From NCBI RefSeq assembly GCF_011682175.1, contig NZ_WHJG01000006.1, positions 1 through 64,000 on the forward strand: a stretch of DNA of 64,000 nucleotides, written 5' to 3'. Made by a program: the position numbers and the translations under genes. Each line of letters begins with the position of its first letter. Position 1 is the stretch's first letter. The notes below the pieces were generated by a model that saw nothing but the letters and a program-made list of their open reading frames with translations, did not search any database and had not been told where the DNA came from. The stretch comes from Massilia frigida (lineage in GTDB: Bacteria; Pseudomonadota; Gammaproteobacteria; Burkholderiales; Burkholderiaceae_D). Positions 44,401 through 51,682 of the stretch are shown piece by piece.

Positions 44401-44488
44401 CGATGATGCCGACGAACAGCAGGCCGGCAAAGCCGAGCACCAGCAAGGTGATGCCGCGCTCGTCGCGATTGGCAAGAAGAGGGTTCAT
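41471..44488 (-). CDS. Cache-PAS-GGDEF-EAL sensory cyclic-di-GMP protein
   Basis: A 1005-residue protein. Transmembrane helices near 13-35 and 290-312 enclose a periplasmic double-Cache sensor domain (with GSYNLSDRAYFR near 130). Two PAS domains (~345-540) end in DITERRQ- and DLSDITEANEQL-type linkers. GGDEF (~555-715) carries the variant GSDEF. EAL (~730-985) has TEALIRW, NVSAH, ELTES, DDFGTGYSSL, KIDQSF and EGVET, all intact. It is likely an active phosphodiesterase; the Ser variant cyclase may still work or may bind GTP for regulation. There is no RxxD inhibition site. ATG 44488 is chosen at MNPLLANRDE, with AAGGTG upstream. Confidence 0.9.
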   Translation of the reverse strand: MNPLLANRDERGITLLVLGFAGLLFVGIIANLVFELVQARNHVVTQKTTSARMLVKVLEEQAVDSVFAVDLAMQTTIKAVQMVPRGPADRERLVNELLDSSIDNLPFIRAIWLLDADGKMIHDSQKLPGSYNLSDRAYFRIHRDHPEHGMHIEGPVISKLGVPFISFSRRINRPDGSFGGVIVAALEPTYLRRFYDSVKVGRDGMVALVRTDGVLMLRMPVANMAEGKRLTFFPDFRASPSPPEAGSYTADSSIDHIRRRYFYQRVSGRPLVVVVGLGEEELLADWYSMARAYIAVSLAFLAALAGLSYMALRELHKRYGLNQALHNSDDALKAAQQLALIGSWRLDLVSRSGQWSQQMYRLLGLPAADQPPPLNVFLQQIHPGDRHLVESAVRHGMNWTGELRSNPALGPQRYFHSRSTGVHDAAGNVTALMGTLQDITERRQSDEKLELAARVFACTRDGIVVTDAASTIVAVNAAFERITQYSEADVLGRNIRMLRSNVHDSDFYRQLWDTIARDGHWRGEIWTRRKNGEVFPEWLTVSAVSSPEHGTAGYVGVFTDLSDITEANEQLQFMVNHDPLTRLPNRSLLNDRLGQAIEAAHQGQRMIAVLLLNIDRLQRVNDSIGHDAGDQLLREMAQRLLLRLHPGDTLARIGSDEFVLVLSHVDDNDDINAVAQHMLDTVAAPCQLLGHEVVVTASVGIALFPLDGVTANDLIRNADTALSHVKNSGRNSFRYFTSEMNTRALHWMALEHRLRSALGRAEFSLFYQPQVRLADQRVCGTEALIRWRSAELGMISPAEFIPLAEDSGLIVEIGEWVIRTACAQNKAWQDAGLRALPVAVNVSAHQITAGTLPAIVTSALLDSGMQARFLAIELTESVLMQEAELAMAQIAELRGMGVAVALDDFGTGYSSLSYLSRFALDKLKIDQSFVRNITADAKSAAIAKATIALAHGLGITVVAEGVETREQRDYLDGAGCDEVQGYFFSRPVAAEEFVALLEADGGKSD

Positions 44489-44691
44489 CGAAGTGCACCT
44501 TGAAAAATTGGGCGGGACTGTGTGGCTCCCGCCATGGCATTCTGGACCCTGATGCATGTCTGTTATAGCAGATCATGTATGAGTAATAAAGTACGAATTG
44601 CCGTGCTCGATGCGCCTGCGAACGGACGTTTCCGGCACGCATTCCGGCCGACCCTTTAAAATAGCCGGTCTGTTCCCTCTAAAAGTCCGTC

Positions 44692-45597
44692 GTGAATGCC
44701 CGTCCGCCCACCTGCCTGCCCCCTGGCGCCGCCCGCAAGGACCTGGTGCGCGCGCGCCAGCTGCTCGCGCCGGGCGAGCTGGCGCCGCTCGCGCGCAACG
44801 GCGCCGTGCGCCTGCTGGAAGTGGGCTGCGCCGGGGCTGCCGCTTTCGAGGCGGCCCATATCGACGGCGCCGCCTGGCTCGACACCCGCTTGCTGGAAGC
44901 GCCGCCCCTGTTCAATAAAGTCGGCGATGCCGCCCTGCTGCACCTGCTGCTGGCCCACGGCATCGGCCACGACAGCACCGTCATCGTCTACGGACGCAAT
45001 CCGCTGGCGGCGGCGCGCGCGGCACATTTGATGCTGTACGCGGGCGTGCTGGACGTGCGCATGCTCGACGGCGGCTTCGCCGGCTGGTGCGCGGCCGGCC
45101 TGCCGGCCGTCGCCGGCCCGGGCCGCGTACCGGTGGCCGCGCACAGCTTCGGCGCCCCGTTTCCCGGCCGCCCCGACTATGTGACCGGCATGGCCCAGGC
45201 CCGGCAGTTGCTGGCGCGCAGCGATGCGGCCCTGGTCAGCATCCGCACCTGGCGCGAATTCACGGGCGCCACCTCGGGCTACAGCTACATCGCGGCGCGT
45301 GGCGAGATTCCCGGCGCGCTGTGGGGCAGGGCCGGGCGCGAGGGCGACGTGAACAGCATGAGCCATTTCCAGCACGCGGACGGGCGCATGCTCGATGGCG
45401 ACGCCATCGCCGCCCGGTGGCGCCTGGGCGGCATCCATCCCGGCCGCCACAACGCCTTTTACTGCGGCACCGGCTGGCGCGCCTCGCTGGCCTTCTTTTA
45501 TGCGTGGCTGATGGGCTGGGAGCGCATCAGCGTCTTCGACGGCGGCTGGTACGAATGGAGCGCCGACCCGGCCAATCCGGTGGTCATGAATTTTTGA
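44692..45597 (+). CDS. Tandem-rhodanese sulfurtransferase
   Basis: A 301-residue protein with two rhodanese domains. The first (residues ~15-130) is the inactive type, with YGRNPLAAARA at the loop. The second has the catalytic loop CGTGWR (cysteine near 257), preceded by NAFY. The CGTGWR loop differs from CRKGVTA (thiosulfate type) and CGSGVTA (mercaptopyruvate type), so substrate preference is open. The start is GTG 44692 by reading; ribosome-binding support is weak. It is convergent with the YceI gene, three bases apart. Confidence 0.85.
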   Translation: MNARPPTCLPPGAARKDLVRARQLLAPGELAPLARNGAVRLLEVGCAGAAAFEAAHIDGAAWLDTRLLEAPPLFNKVGDAALLHLLLAHGIGHDSTVIVYGRNPLAAARAAHLMLYAGVLDVRMLDGGFAGWCAAGLPAVAGPGRVPVAAHSFGAPFPGRPDYVTGMAQARQLLARSDAALVSIRTWREFTGATSGYSYIAARGEIPGALWGRAGREGDVNSMSHFQHADGRMLDGDAIAARWRLGGIHPGRHNAFYCGTGWRASLAFFYAWLMGWERISVFDGGWYEWSADPANPVVMNF

Positions 45598-45600
45598 CCG

Positions 45601-46281
45601 TCACGGCGGCGGCGCTGCCGCCACGATGCGAAATGCCAGCTCCATGGGATCCTGCACCGTCAGGGCGCCGCCCATCACCGACATCGGCGTGATGCCGAAA
45701 TCGCTCTGGCGCAGCGTCAGCGTGCCGCTCGCGCTCACGCCATCCTTGCTGCGCTCGATGGTGGTCGGCACCTCCACCGTGCGCGACACGCCATGCAGCT
45801 CGACCGTCAGTTGCAGCGTGTCGCCCTTGCCGGCGGCGCGTTCGGCATGCAGGGTCACCAGCGGAAAGCGCTCCGCCTCCAGCACGCGCGTGAGCATATT
45901 GGTGCGCGTGGCGGCGATGGCGTCGGCGTCGGGCTGGGTGTCCAGGCCCGCCTTGCTGCGCAAGGCGGTTTCGTCGACCGTCATCTGGTCCAGCCGGAAG
46001 CGGAAGTCGGCGCGGCCGGCGTCGGGCGCGACGAAGCCTTCGATGCTGCGGCTGGCGACCACGTGGTCGTGCCCCAGGCGCGAGAACGTGCCCCCGCGCC
46101 GCACGGTGACGGTAATGAGCGACCTGGCGCTATCGATGCGCAGCACCTGCTGCGTGCGTGCCGCTTCCTGGTACCAGGGGAAGGTGGCGTCGGCCGGCGT
46201 GGGCGCCGGCGCTGGCGTGGGCGTGCTGGCGCAGCCGGCGACGAGGACCAGCAGCGGCAGGTAAGTTCGGATTGGTTTCAT
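45601..46281 (-). CDS. YceI-family lipoprotein
   Basis: A 226-residue protein with a lipoprotein signal (LLVLVAGC, lipidated cysteine at residue 17) and a Pro/Ala/Thr-rich spacer. The YceI lipocalin-like domain follows: LRIDSARSLITVTVRRGG, LGHDHVVASR, LTVELHGVSRTVEVP and LTLRQSDFGITP. YceI proteins bind polyisoprenoid or similar hydrophobic ligands in the periplasm. It is probably co-transcribed with gspF (37 bases upstream on the same strand). Confidence 0.9.
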   Translation of the reverse strand: MKPIRTYLPLLVLVAGCASTPTPAPAPTPADATFPWYQEAARTQQVLRIDSARSLITVTVRRGGTFSRLGHDHVVASRSIEGFVAPDAGRADFRFRLDQMTVDETALRSKAGLDTQPDADAIAATRTNMLTRVLEAERFPLVTLHAERAAGKGDTLQLTVELHGVSRTVEVPTTIERSKDGVSASGTLTLRQSDFGITPMSVMGGALTVQDPMELAFRIVAAAPPP

Positions 46282-46318
46282 GGGCTCGATTGTGGCACGG
46301 AACGGCTCAGGGCGCGGT

Positions 46319-47302
46319 TCAGGATGGTACTGCCGCGCTCAGCGAACTGCCAAGGATCTGCACCGCCATCCACAGTGCCACCAGTGCGTAGAACAGGCGC
46401 GGCAGCCAGGCCATCAGATCGAGCTGGAAGCGGTTGATCGACTCGGTCTCGCTGGCGGCGTGCCGGCGCAGCATGGCGGGCAGGGTGCCGCTTTGTTCGC
46501 CCGTCAGCACCAGCGCGTGCAGCTGGCCGGTGTCGGCCAGGCGCAGTGCGGCGATGGCCTGCGCCAGCGTGGCCCCCGATGCGAGCGCCGGCTCCATGGC
46601 CGCCAGGTCGGCGCGCACGATGCGGTTGTCGACCGTGGCCAGGGCCTCGGGCAGGGCATCGAACAGCGGCAGGCCGGCCTCCAGCAGCAGGGCGAGGCTG
46701 TCGACAAAATCGCGCATATTGCGGCGCAGGTGCATCGGGCCGAACACCGGCAGCGCCAGCAGGGCGCCTTCGATGCCGGTGCGCGCGGGCGACTCGCTGC
46801 CGGAGCCGAACCAGGCCAAGGCACGCGCCGCCAGCAGCGCCGCGCCGCCCAGCACCAGCAGCGGCGCCAGCGCCCGCCACAGGTAGCCGCCCGCCGTCAG
46901 CGTACCGCTCACCAGCGCCGGCAGCGGCTGTACGAACAGGGCGATGGCCAGGATCGCGACCGGCAGCACCATGCGCGAGCGCAGCGTGGCCAGTTGCTGC
47001 GCCCTGGTGGCGTGAAAATCGGCCAGCCTTTGAAACGTCGCCAGCGGGCTGCCGGCGGCCAGCGCGGCGCGCACCAGGCGCGCCTCGAACACGGTGAACA
47101 GGCCGCTGGCCAGGCCGGCGCTGGCGGGATCGTTGCGGCGTGCCGCCAGCTTGCGAAATGCGGCCACGCGTTCGCGTCCCGCCGCGCCGAGATCGAGCAG
47201 CGCATACGCCCGGTCGGGCGGCAGGCCGGCCTTTTCCATCGCCGCGAGATGTTGATAAAGCTGGGCGCGCAGCAGGGCGGGAAGGGGGCGGTGGCGGGTC
47301 AT
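46319..47302 (-). CDS. GspF/PilC-type inner-membrane protein (orphan)
   Basis: A 327-residue type II secretion system F family protein. Two F domains (~10-120 and ~190-310) and three hydrophobic helices (near 110-130, 145-165, 300-322) are visible. The second F domain has the typical LALLLEAGLPLFDALPEAL, and LVLTGEQSGTLPAML is near 275. It normally couples the secretion or pilus ATPase to the inner membrane platform. No gspE, gspD or pilin gene is adjacent, so it is an orphan or part of a split system. ATG 47302 (MTRHRP) is preferred to 47338. Confidence 0.87.
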   Translation of the reverse strand: MTRHRPLPALLRAQLYQHLAAMEKAGLPPDRAYALLDLGAAGRERVAAFRKLAARRNDPASAGLASGLFTVFEARLVRAALAAGSPLATFQRLADFHATRAQQLATLRSRMVLPVAILAIALFVQPLPALVSGTLTAGGYLWRALAPLLVLGGAALLAARALAWFGSGSESPARTGIEGALLALPVFGPMHLRRNMRDFVDSLALLLEAGLPLFDALPEALATVDNRIVRADLAAMEPALASGATLAQAIAALRLADTGQLHALVLTGEQSGTLPAMLRRHAASETESINRFQLDLMAWLPRLFYALVALWMAVQILGSSLSAAVPS

Positions 47303-47391
47303 CCGGCGATTGTGGCACAGCGCGTGCGGGCACGCCAAATTGACGCTATGATGCGCCTTGCTCTTTCGTCATCTACCCGAAAAGGAATGCC

Positions 47392-48096
47392 ATGATCGAC
47401 CTCTATTCGGCGCCCACGCCGAACGGCCACAAAGTCTCCATCGCGCTCGAAGAACTGGCCTTGCCGTACACCCTGCACGCGCTCGACCTGCACCAGAACC
47501 AGCAAAAGGAAGACTGGTTCCTCGCGATCAATCCGAACGGGCGCATTCCGGCGATTGTCGACCGCGCCGAAGATAACTTCGCGGTGTTCGAGTCGGGCGC
47601 CATCCTGGTCTACCTGGCGGAAAAGACGGGCCAGCTGATGCCGCTTGACGCCAAGGGCCGCTCGCAGGTGATGCAGTGGCTGATGTTCCAGATGGGCGGC
47701 ATCGGTCCGATGATGGGGCAAGCGAACGTGTTTTACCGCTACTTCCCCGAAAAGATCCAGCCCGCGATCGACCGCTACCAGGGCGAGAGCCGGCGCCTGT
47801 TCCGCGTGCTCGACGGACGTCTGCGCGATCATGAATTTTTGGCCGGCGACTACTCGATTGCCGATATCGCCAACTGGGCCTGGGTGCGCACGCACAAGTG
47901 GTCGGGCGTATCGATCGAGGAACTGCCGCACCTGAAACGCTGGATCGACGCCATCCGCGTCCGTCCCGCGGTGGAAAAGGGCTTGCAGATGCCGCCATCG
48001 CCGCGCGACCTGACCAGCGCGAGCGAGGAGGAAGCGGCCAGATTCTCGGCCGCCGCGCGCACCATGCTCGAAACCGGCCAGTCGCGCAACAACTAA
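47392..48096 (+). CDS. Glutathione S-transferase, YfcG/Ure2-like
   Basis: A 234-residue glutathione transferase. The N-terminal thioredoxin-like part ([22 protein letters not shown], cis-Pro in [20 protein letters not shown]) and the helical C-terminal domain ([34 protein letters not shown]) match the YfcG (disulfide-bond oxidoreductase) group. There Thr/Asn near residue 9-11 replaces the usual catalytic Tyr or Ser. AAAAGGAA precedes the ATG. A second GST gene follows 17 bases downstream, likely in the same transcript. Confidence 0.92.
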   Translation: MIDLYSAPTPNGHKVSIALEELALPYTLHALDLHQNQQKEDWFLAINPNGRIPAIVDRAEDNFAVFESGAILVYLAEKTGQLMPLDAKGRSQVMQWLMFQMGGIGPMMGQANVFYRYFPEKIQPAIDRYQGESRRLFRVLDGRLRDHEFLAGDYSIADIANWAWVRTHKWSGVSIEELPHLKRWIDAIRVRPAVEKGLQMPPSPRDLTSASEEEAARFSAAARTMLETGQSRNN

Positions 48097-48113
48097 CCCC
48101 CTGCAAGGATGTC

Positions 48114-48734
48114 ATGAAACTCTACATCAGCAATTTCGCACCCAATCCGCGCCGCGTGACCATGTTCATCGCCGAAAAAGGCATTACCGGAATCGAACCG
48201 GTGATGATCGACCTGGCCACCAATGAACACAAGAGCGAGCGCTTCGTCGCCAAGAATCCATTGGCGCGCGTGCCCGCGCTGGAACTCGACGACGGCCGCG
48301 TGCTGACCGAAACGCGCGCCATCTGCACCTATCTGGAAGGCCTGCATCCCGAGCCGAACCTGATGGGCGAGGGCTTCGAGGAGCGCGCCTTTATCGAGAT
48401 GGCCGACCGCCGGGTGGAGCTCCATCTGCTACTGGGTATCGCCAACTGCGTGCGCCATACGCACCCGGGGCTGGCCATGCTGGAGCAGCCGCAGTTCCCC
48501 GAGTTCGGCGCCTCGCAGGGCGAGAAGATGCGCGAGCATGCGCGCTGGCTCGACGGCGAACTGGCCAAGCGCCCGTTCGTGGCCGGCGAGCGCTTCACGG
48601 TGGCCGACATCACAGCCTGGTGCGCGCTTGAATTCGCGCGCGGGCTGATGAAGTTCAAGCCGGGCGCCGAAGGCATGGCCAACCTGCAGGCGTGGCGCGA
48701 CCGCATCGCCGAACGGCCGTCGGCGGCGCGTTAG
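48114..48734 (+). CDS. Glutathione S-transferase family protein
   Basis: A 206-residue GST. Thioredoxin-like half: MKLYISNFAPNPRRVTMFIAEKG, cis-Pro in ARVPALELDDG, TETRAICTYLE. C-terminal helices: PFVAGERFTVADITAW. It belongs with bacterial theta/beta-like GSTs; the substrate is unknown. It is likely co-transcribed with the YfcG-like GST upstream; AAGGA is the ribosome-binding site. The two genes are not close copies, so they are not a recent duplication. Confidence 0.92.
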   Translation: MKLYISNFAPNPRRVTMFIAEKGITGIEPVMIDLATNEHKSERFVAKNPLARVPALELDDGRVLTETRAICTYLEGLHPEPNLMGEGFEERAFIEMADRRVELHLLLGIANCVRHTHPGLAMLEQPQFPEFGASQGEKMREHARWLDGELAKRPFVAGERFTVADITAWCALEFARGLMKFKPGAEGMANLQAWRDRIAERPSAAR

Positions 48735-48808
48735 ATCACTTACTGCCAGGGCGTCCCCGGGCGGTATTGCGCCGCGGCCTTTGATAAATAGCCCGCTCTC
48801 GCCACGAC

Positions 48809-49192
48809 ATGATGAAACGTCCATTCCTGCTGTCCCTGTTCTCCCTGCTCGCCGGCCTGCTTGTCGGCGCGATTGCTTTCTGGTTTTCGGTCAGCCAGAC
48901 GCAACCCGTCGCTAGTTTGCCGGCGCTGAAAAGCGGATATACCGTTTCGATACTGGAAACAGGAACCGAGGTCGTTTTTTTCAGCATGCAGCCGCGATAT
49001 CAAATACTCATCAGCTTGAAAAACTCGCCGTACGGGCACTCCAGCGACCTGTCTCTATATAACTTTGATGAAGATATTTCGCGCTATCTCCAGCGAAGCA
49101 TTGTTACCGAGAGCAATGAAGGGATTACCTTTACTCAAGCGTCGGGACATACATTGTTCGTGCCGCGCCGTTGGTATGTGGGCGGCCGTTGA
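48809..49192 (+). CDS. Hypothetical single-pass membrane protein
   Basis: A 127-residue protein with an N-terminal helix (FLLSLFSLLAGLLVGAIAFWF, roughly residues 6-26), then a soluble domain of about 95 residues with alternating strands and no cysteines. The signal could be a cleavable leader or an anchor. I do not recognise a family. Codon use is less GC-biased after residue 90 than in neighbouring genes, hinting at a different origin for this patch up to about 49510. Confidence 0.55.
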   Translation: MMKRPFLLSLFSLLAGLLVGAIAFWFSVSQTQPVASLPALKSGYTVSILETGTEVVFFSMQPRYQILISLKNSPYGHSSDLSLYNFDEDISRYLQRSIVTESNEGITFTQASGHTLFVPRRWYVGGR

Positions 49193-49250
49193 AGTTGTAA
49201 ACCGCGCTATCTCTATATGTCGACCTGAAGTAGAACGCGTCAGGTAAACG

Positions 49251-49300
49251 ATGACAAAAAAAGTGAATCAGGACTATGACAAGGAAGGTCAATCAGGACG
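49251..49300 (+). repeat. 25-bp imperfect tandem repeat at a gene start
   Basis: 49251-49275 and 49276-49300 both begin ATGACAA and share AATCAGGAC near the end, with five differences. Each copy supplies an ATG and would encode M-T-K/R-K-V-N-Q-D. Because 25 is not a multiple of three, only the second start is in frame with the following small gene. Confidence 0.75.
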
Positions 49301-49464
49301 ACGTGAATCTGTTCATGCGCGCACTCGAAGAATATCATCGGACCGGGACCAATACGCTGGTCTGCGAAAGCTGCCAGGCACCAATCAGGTTTCATGAGCG
49401 GGGAAGCGCAGTATTGCACGAATGCGACTGCGCCAGATTCACCGGAACCCTGCGCGGTTTGTGA
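49276..49464 (+). CDS. Small CxxC/CxC hypothetical protein
   Basis: A 62-residue protein (MTRKVNQDDVNLFMRALEEY...) with CESC and a later CDC, suggesting one zinc site. No family recognised. The start lies in the second copy of a 25-bp tandem repeat, and AGGAC before the ATG is a modest ribosome-binding site. It precedes the SMI1/KNR4 gene by 50 bases and could be co-transcribed with it. Confidence 0.5.
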   Translation: MTRKVNQDDVNLFMRALEEYHRTGTNTLVCESCQAPIRFHERGSAVLHECDCARFTGTLRGL

Positions 49465-49514
49465 TACCTGCGCCCGTTTCCTCCAAATAGCACGACGAAT
49501 CGAGATAACAGAAG

Positions 49515-50798
49515 ATGAAAAATACGATGACGAACATGACCGCTCTATTGCGCAAAGCGGGCGTCCAGTTGCGCAAGAAAGAGTATGCCGCCTGCCTTGC
49601 GTTTGCCGATGCGGCACTGCCCATTCTCGAAGAACTGTCCGACGATGATGCGCTTGACGACGAAGATGCCACCTGGAGCGCCTATTTCCAGCTTCGACTC
49701 GCGAGCCTCGACAAGCTCGACCTGCCCGGCGACATGACTGCGACCTGCGAAGCCGTCCTGGAGCGTTTTCCCGTCGACCAGGATGACCTTGACGATGAAG
49801 AACTCATCACTCTCGCCAATGTGCGCACCGCCTTGACCAGTCTCGCCCTGCTCGCGGCTGGGCGCGGCGATGTCGACGACGCCGTCGAACTGATCGAGCG
49901 CTGCTTCCGGCTGGTGGCGAGCGACGCCGAGCACGACGATCCCTTCGTCGACAGATACCAGCAACGCGCCTCCATTTATCTGCGCGCATACCAAAGCGCG
50001 CCGCAACGCTACCGCGAGGGCTTCTTCGCCAGCGTGTACCACCTGGAGTACAAGGCCCGTAAAGTCCACGACGTGCGTATCGACGATGCCGCGCTGGTCG
50101 CGTATCTTGCGGACCCTGCCTACCAGGCCTTCAAGGCCTCGCATCCTGTCGAACGGCTGCGCATCGGCGCGGCCGGTGAAACCTGGCAGGCGGCATTGGA
50201 GCGCTTCCGCGCGCTAGCCCACCAACTGCGCGTGGCGCAAGACAGTCCCTTGTGCGATGCCCATTTCACGCTTGAATGCAAGCCGGTCACACCGGCCGAT
50301 CTTGACGCGCGCGAGCAAAAGTGGGCTTGCAAGCTGCCCGCCGCCTTGCGTGCGCTGTATCTCGAACAGGGCAGCGTCGAGGTACAGGACCCGGAGCAAT
50401 CAGGCTCGCTGCGGCTCTACCCTGCGCACCACTGGAGCATGATCCTGTTTGGCGGCCTGGTTGACATGATTATCAAGCTGTGGGGGGACCGCTGGGAGTT
50501 CGGCGCATACTTCACGGACGCCGAGCTGGCTTTTCTCGATGCGAATTTCTTCATCTTCGGCCATGTAAAGAATAGCGAAAACAGATACACGCACCTGTTC
50601 TTCGACCGTGAAGGGCGCTTCGGCAGCGTCACGTACGACCAGGACGACTGGAACAAGATGGCGCCGCAAGTGAAGGCCATGCTCAAAGGGAAATTGACAG
50701 GCACCATGAGTCTCGATGCACTGATGTCGGATCAGATCGATGGAGTCATTGACTGCCTGATCGAGCGCGACGACGAAGCGCGCCTGAATATCGACTAA
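49515..50798 (+). CDS. SMI1/KNR4-family protein with helical N-domain
   Basis: A 427-residue acidic cytoplasmic protein. Residues 1-200 form TPR-like helices (LLRKAGVQLRKKEYAACLAFADAAL). Residues ~255-415 match the SMI1/KNR4 (SUKH) fold: VTPADLDAREQKWACKLPAALRALYLEQGSVEV, then the strand-rich part with FFIFGHV and a closing helix. SUKH proteins are often immunity proteins of polymorphic toxins, but no toxin or secretion gene is nearby. Other members are housekeeping or defence adaptors. The start is ATG 49515, with GATAACAGAAGA upstream (weak); ATG 49527 is an alternative. Confidence 0.75.
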   Translation: MKNTMTNMTALLRKAGVQLRKKEYAACLAFADAALPILEELSDDDALDDEDATWSAYFQLRLASLDKLDLPGDMTATCEAVLERFPVDQDDLDDEELITLANVRTALTSLALLAAGRGDVDDAVELIERCFRLVASDAEHDDPFVDRYQQRASIYLRAYQSAPQRYREGFFASVYHLEYKARKVHDVRIDDAALVAYLADPAYQAFKASHPVERLRIGAAGETWQAALERFRALAHQLRVAQDSPLCDAHFTLECKPVTPADLDAREQKWACKLPAALRALYLEQGSVEVQDPEQSGSLRLYPAHHWSMILFGGLVDMIIKLWGDRWEFGAYFTDAELAFLDANFFIFGHVKNSENRYTHLFFDREGRFGSVTYDQDDWNKMAPQVKAMLKGKLTGTMSLDALMSDQIDGVIDCLIERDDEARLNID

Positions 50799-50819
50799 GC
50801 CGCCCTGCGGGTATGTCAA

Positions 50820-50855
50820 GCGACGCGCTAGGCGACGCGCTAGGCGACGCGCTTG
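50820..50855 (-). repeat. 12-bp unit x3 carrying successive stop codons
   Basis: GCGACGCGCTAG repeats at 50820, 50832 and (ending TTG) 50844. On the minus strand each unit reads R-V-A followed by a stop (TAG, TAG, TGA), so the cheR-like gene ends in three spaced in-frame stops. It is a simple slippage array at the 3' end of that gene. Confidence 0.8.
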
Positions 50856-51682
50856 TACCACGGCTGGTGCGCAAACACCGGCCGGTAGCTGGCCGCCAGC
50901 GTGTCGCCGGGCGCCAGTTCACGGTCGATTCCCAGCACGCCGAACAGCGCCAGGCTGTCGTGGAACAGGCGCAGGGTGCGCTGGCGCAGGACCGGACCGA
51001 AATCGGCCAGCGCGCGCCGGCATACAATCAGCTGGAACTCGTTGAATGAGGCATCCGTCACCAGGTTGTATTGCGCCCACGTGATGCGGCTGCGTAGCGC
51101 CGGCAGCAGCACCGCGCGCTTGCCGCGCACCTCGAAATAGTCGGCCAGGTTGGCCGTGCCGCCGCTTTTCAGGTAGTTTTCCTGATACTGCTGCATGCGT
51201 TCCATCGGGATGCTGGCCTCCAGCGCCTCGGCCAGCAATTCCTCATTGGCGACGGTGGCGAAGATCTCGGTGCGGTGATGCATCTGCTGCTCGGCCAATA
51301 AAATCGCCAGCGACCACGCTTCCTCCGCATGCGCGCACTCGGCCAGCCACACTTTCGGCAGCGCCGACGCGCGCAGGCAGGCGCCCAGCACCTCGCGCGT
51401 CTGGCGCGCCTGTTCCGGATCGTCGAACAAAAAGGCCGGCCGCACGCTCAGCGCGCGTAGCAGGGCGGCGGCCGTCGTTGCATCGTGCAGCACGCGGTCC
51501 TGCAGCAGCGATACCGTGGCCAGCCCGCGCTCTTCCATCAAGGCCAGCAGCCGGCGTTTCAGGCCGGGCCGGTCGTAGGCGCGGAAGTCGAAGCCGTAGC
51601 GCTGGAAAACGCCCTCCAGCAGCAGGTCGATTTCCAGCTCGTCGGTGGCCAGCGCGCCGGCCTGCCTGGATGGCCCGTTCAA
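50840..51682 (-). CDS. CheR-like methyltransferase, SAM site degenerate
   Basis: A 280-residue homologue of chemotaxis receptor methyltransferase CheR. The N-domain has RYGFDFRAYDRPGLKRRLLALME. The SAM-binding loop, usually GCSTGEEPYS, reads ECAHAEEAWS, losing its glycines. The usual CRNVLIYF motif is CRRALADF. It may therefore be inactive or bind another ligand. The start is TTG 51682, overlapping the hybrid-kinase stop (TTGA): the frame is only CheR-like after this point. It is the last gene of a three-gene minus-strand operon. No cheB is present. Confidence 0.8.
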   Translation of the reverse strand: MNGPSRQAGALATDELEIDLLLEGVFQRYGFDFRAYDRPGLKRRLLALMEERGLATVSLLQDRVLHDATTAAALLRALSVRPAFLFDDPEQARQTREVLGACLRASALPKVWLAECAHAEEAWSLAILLAEQQMHHRTEIFATVANEELLAEALEASIPMERMQQYQENYLKSGGTANLADYFEVRGKRAVLLPALRSRITWAQYNLVTDASFNEFQLIVCRRALADFGPVLRQRTLRLFHDSLALFGVLGIDRELAPGDTLAASYRPVFAHQPWYKRVA

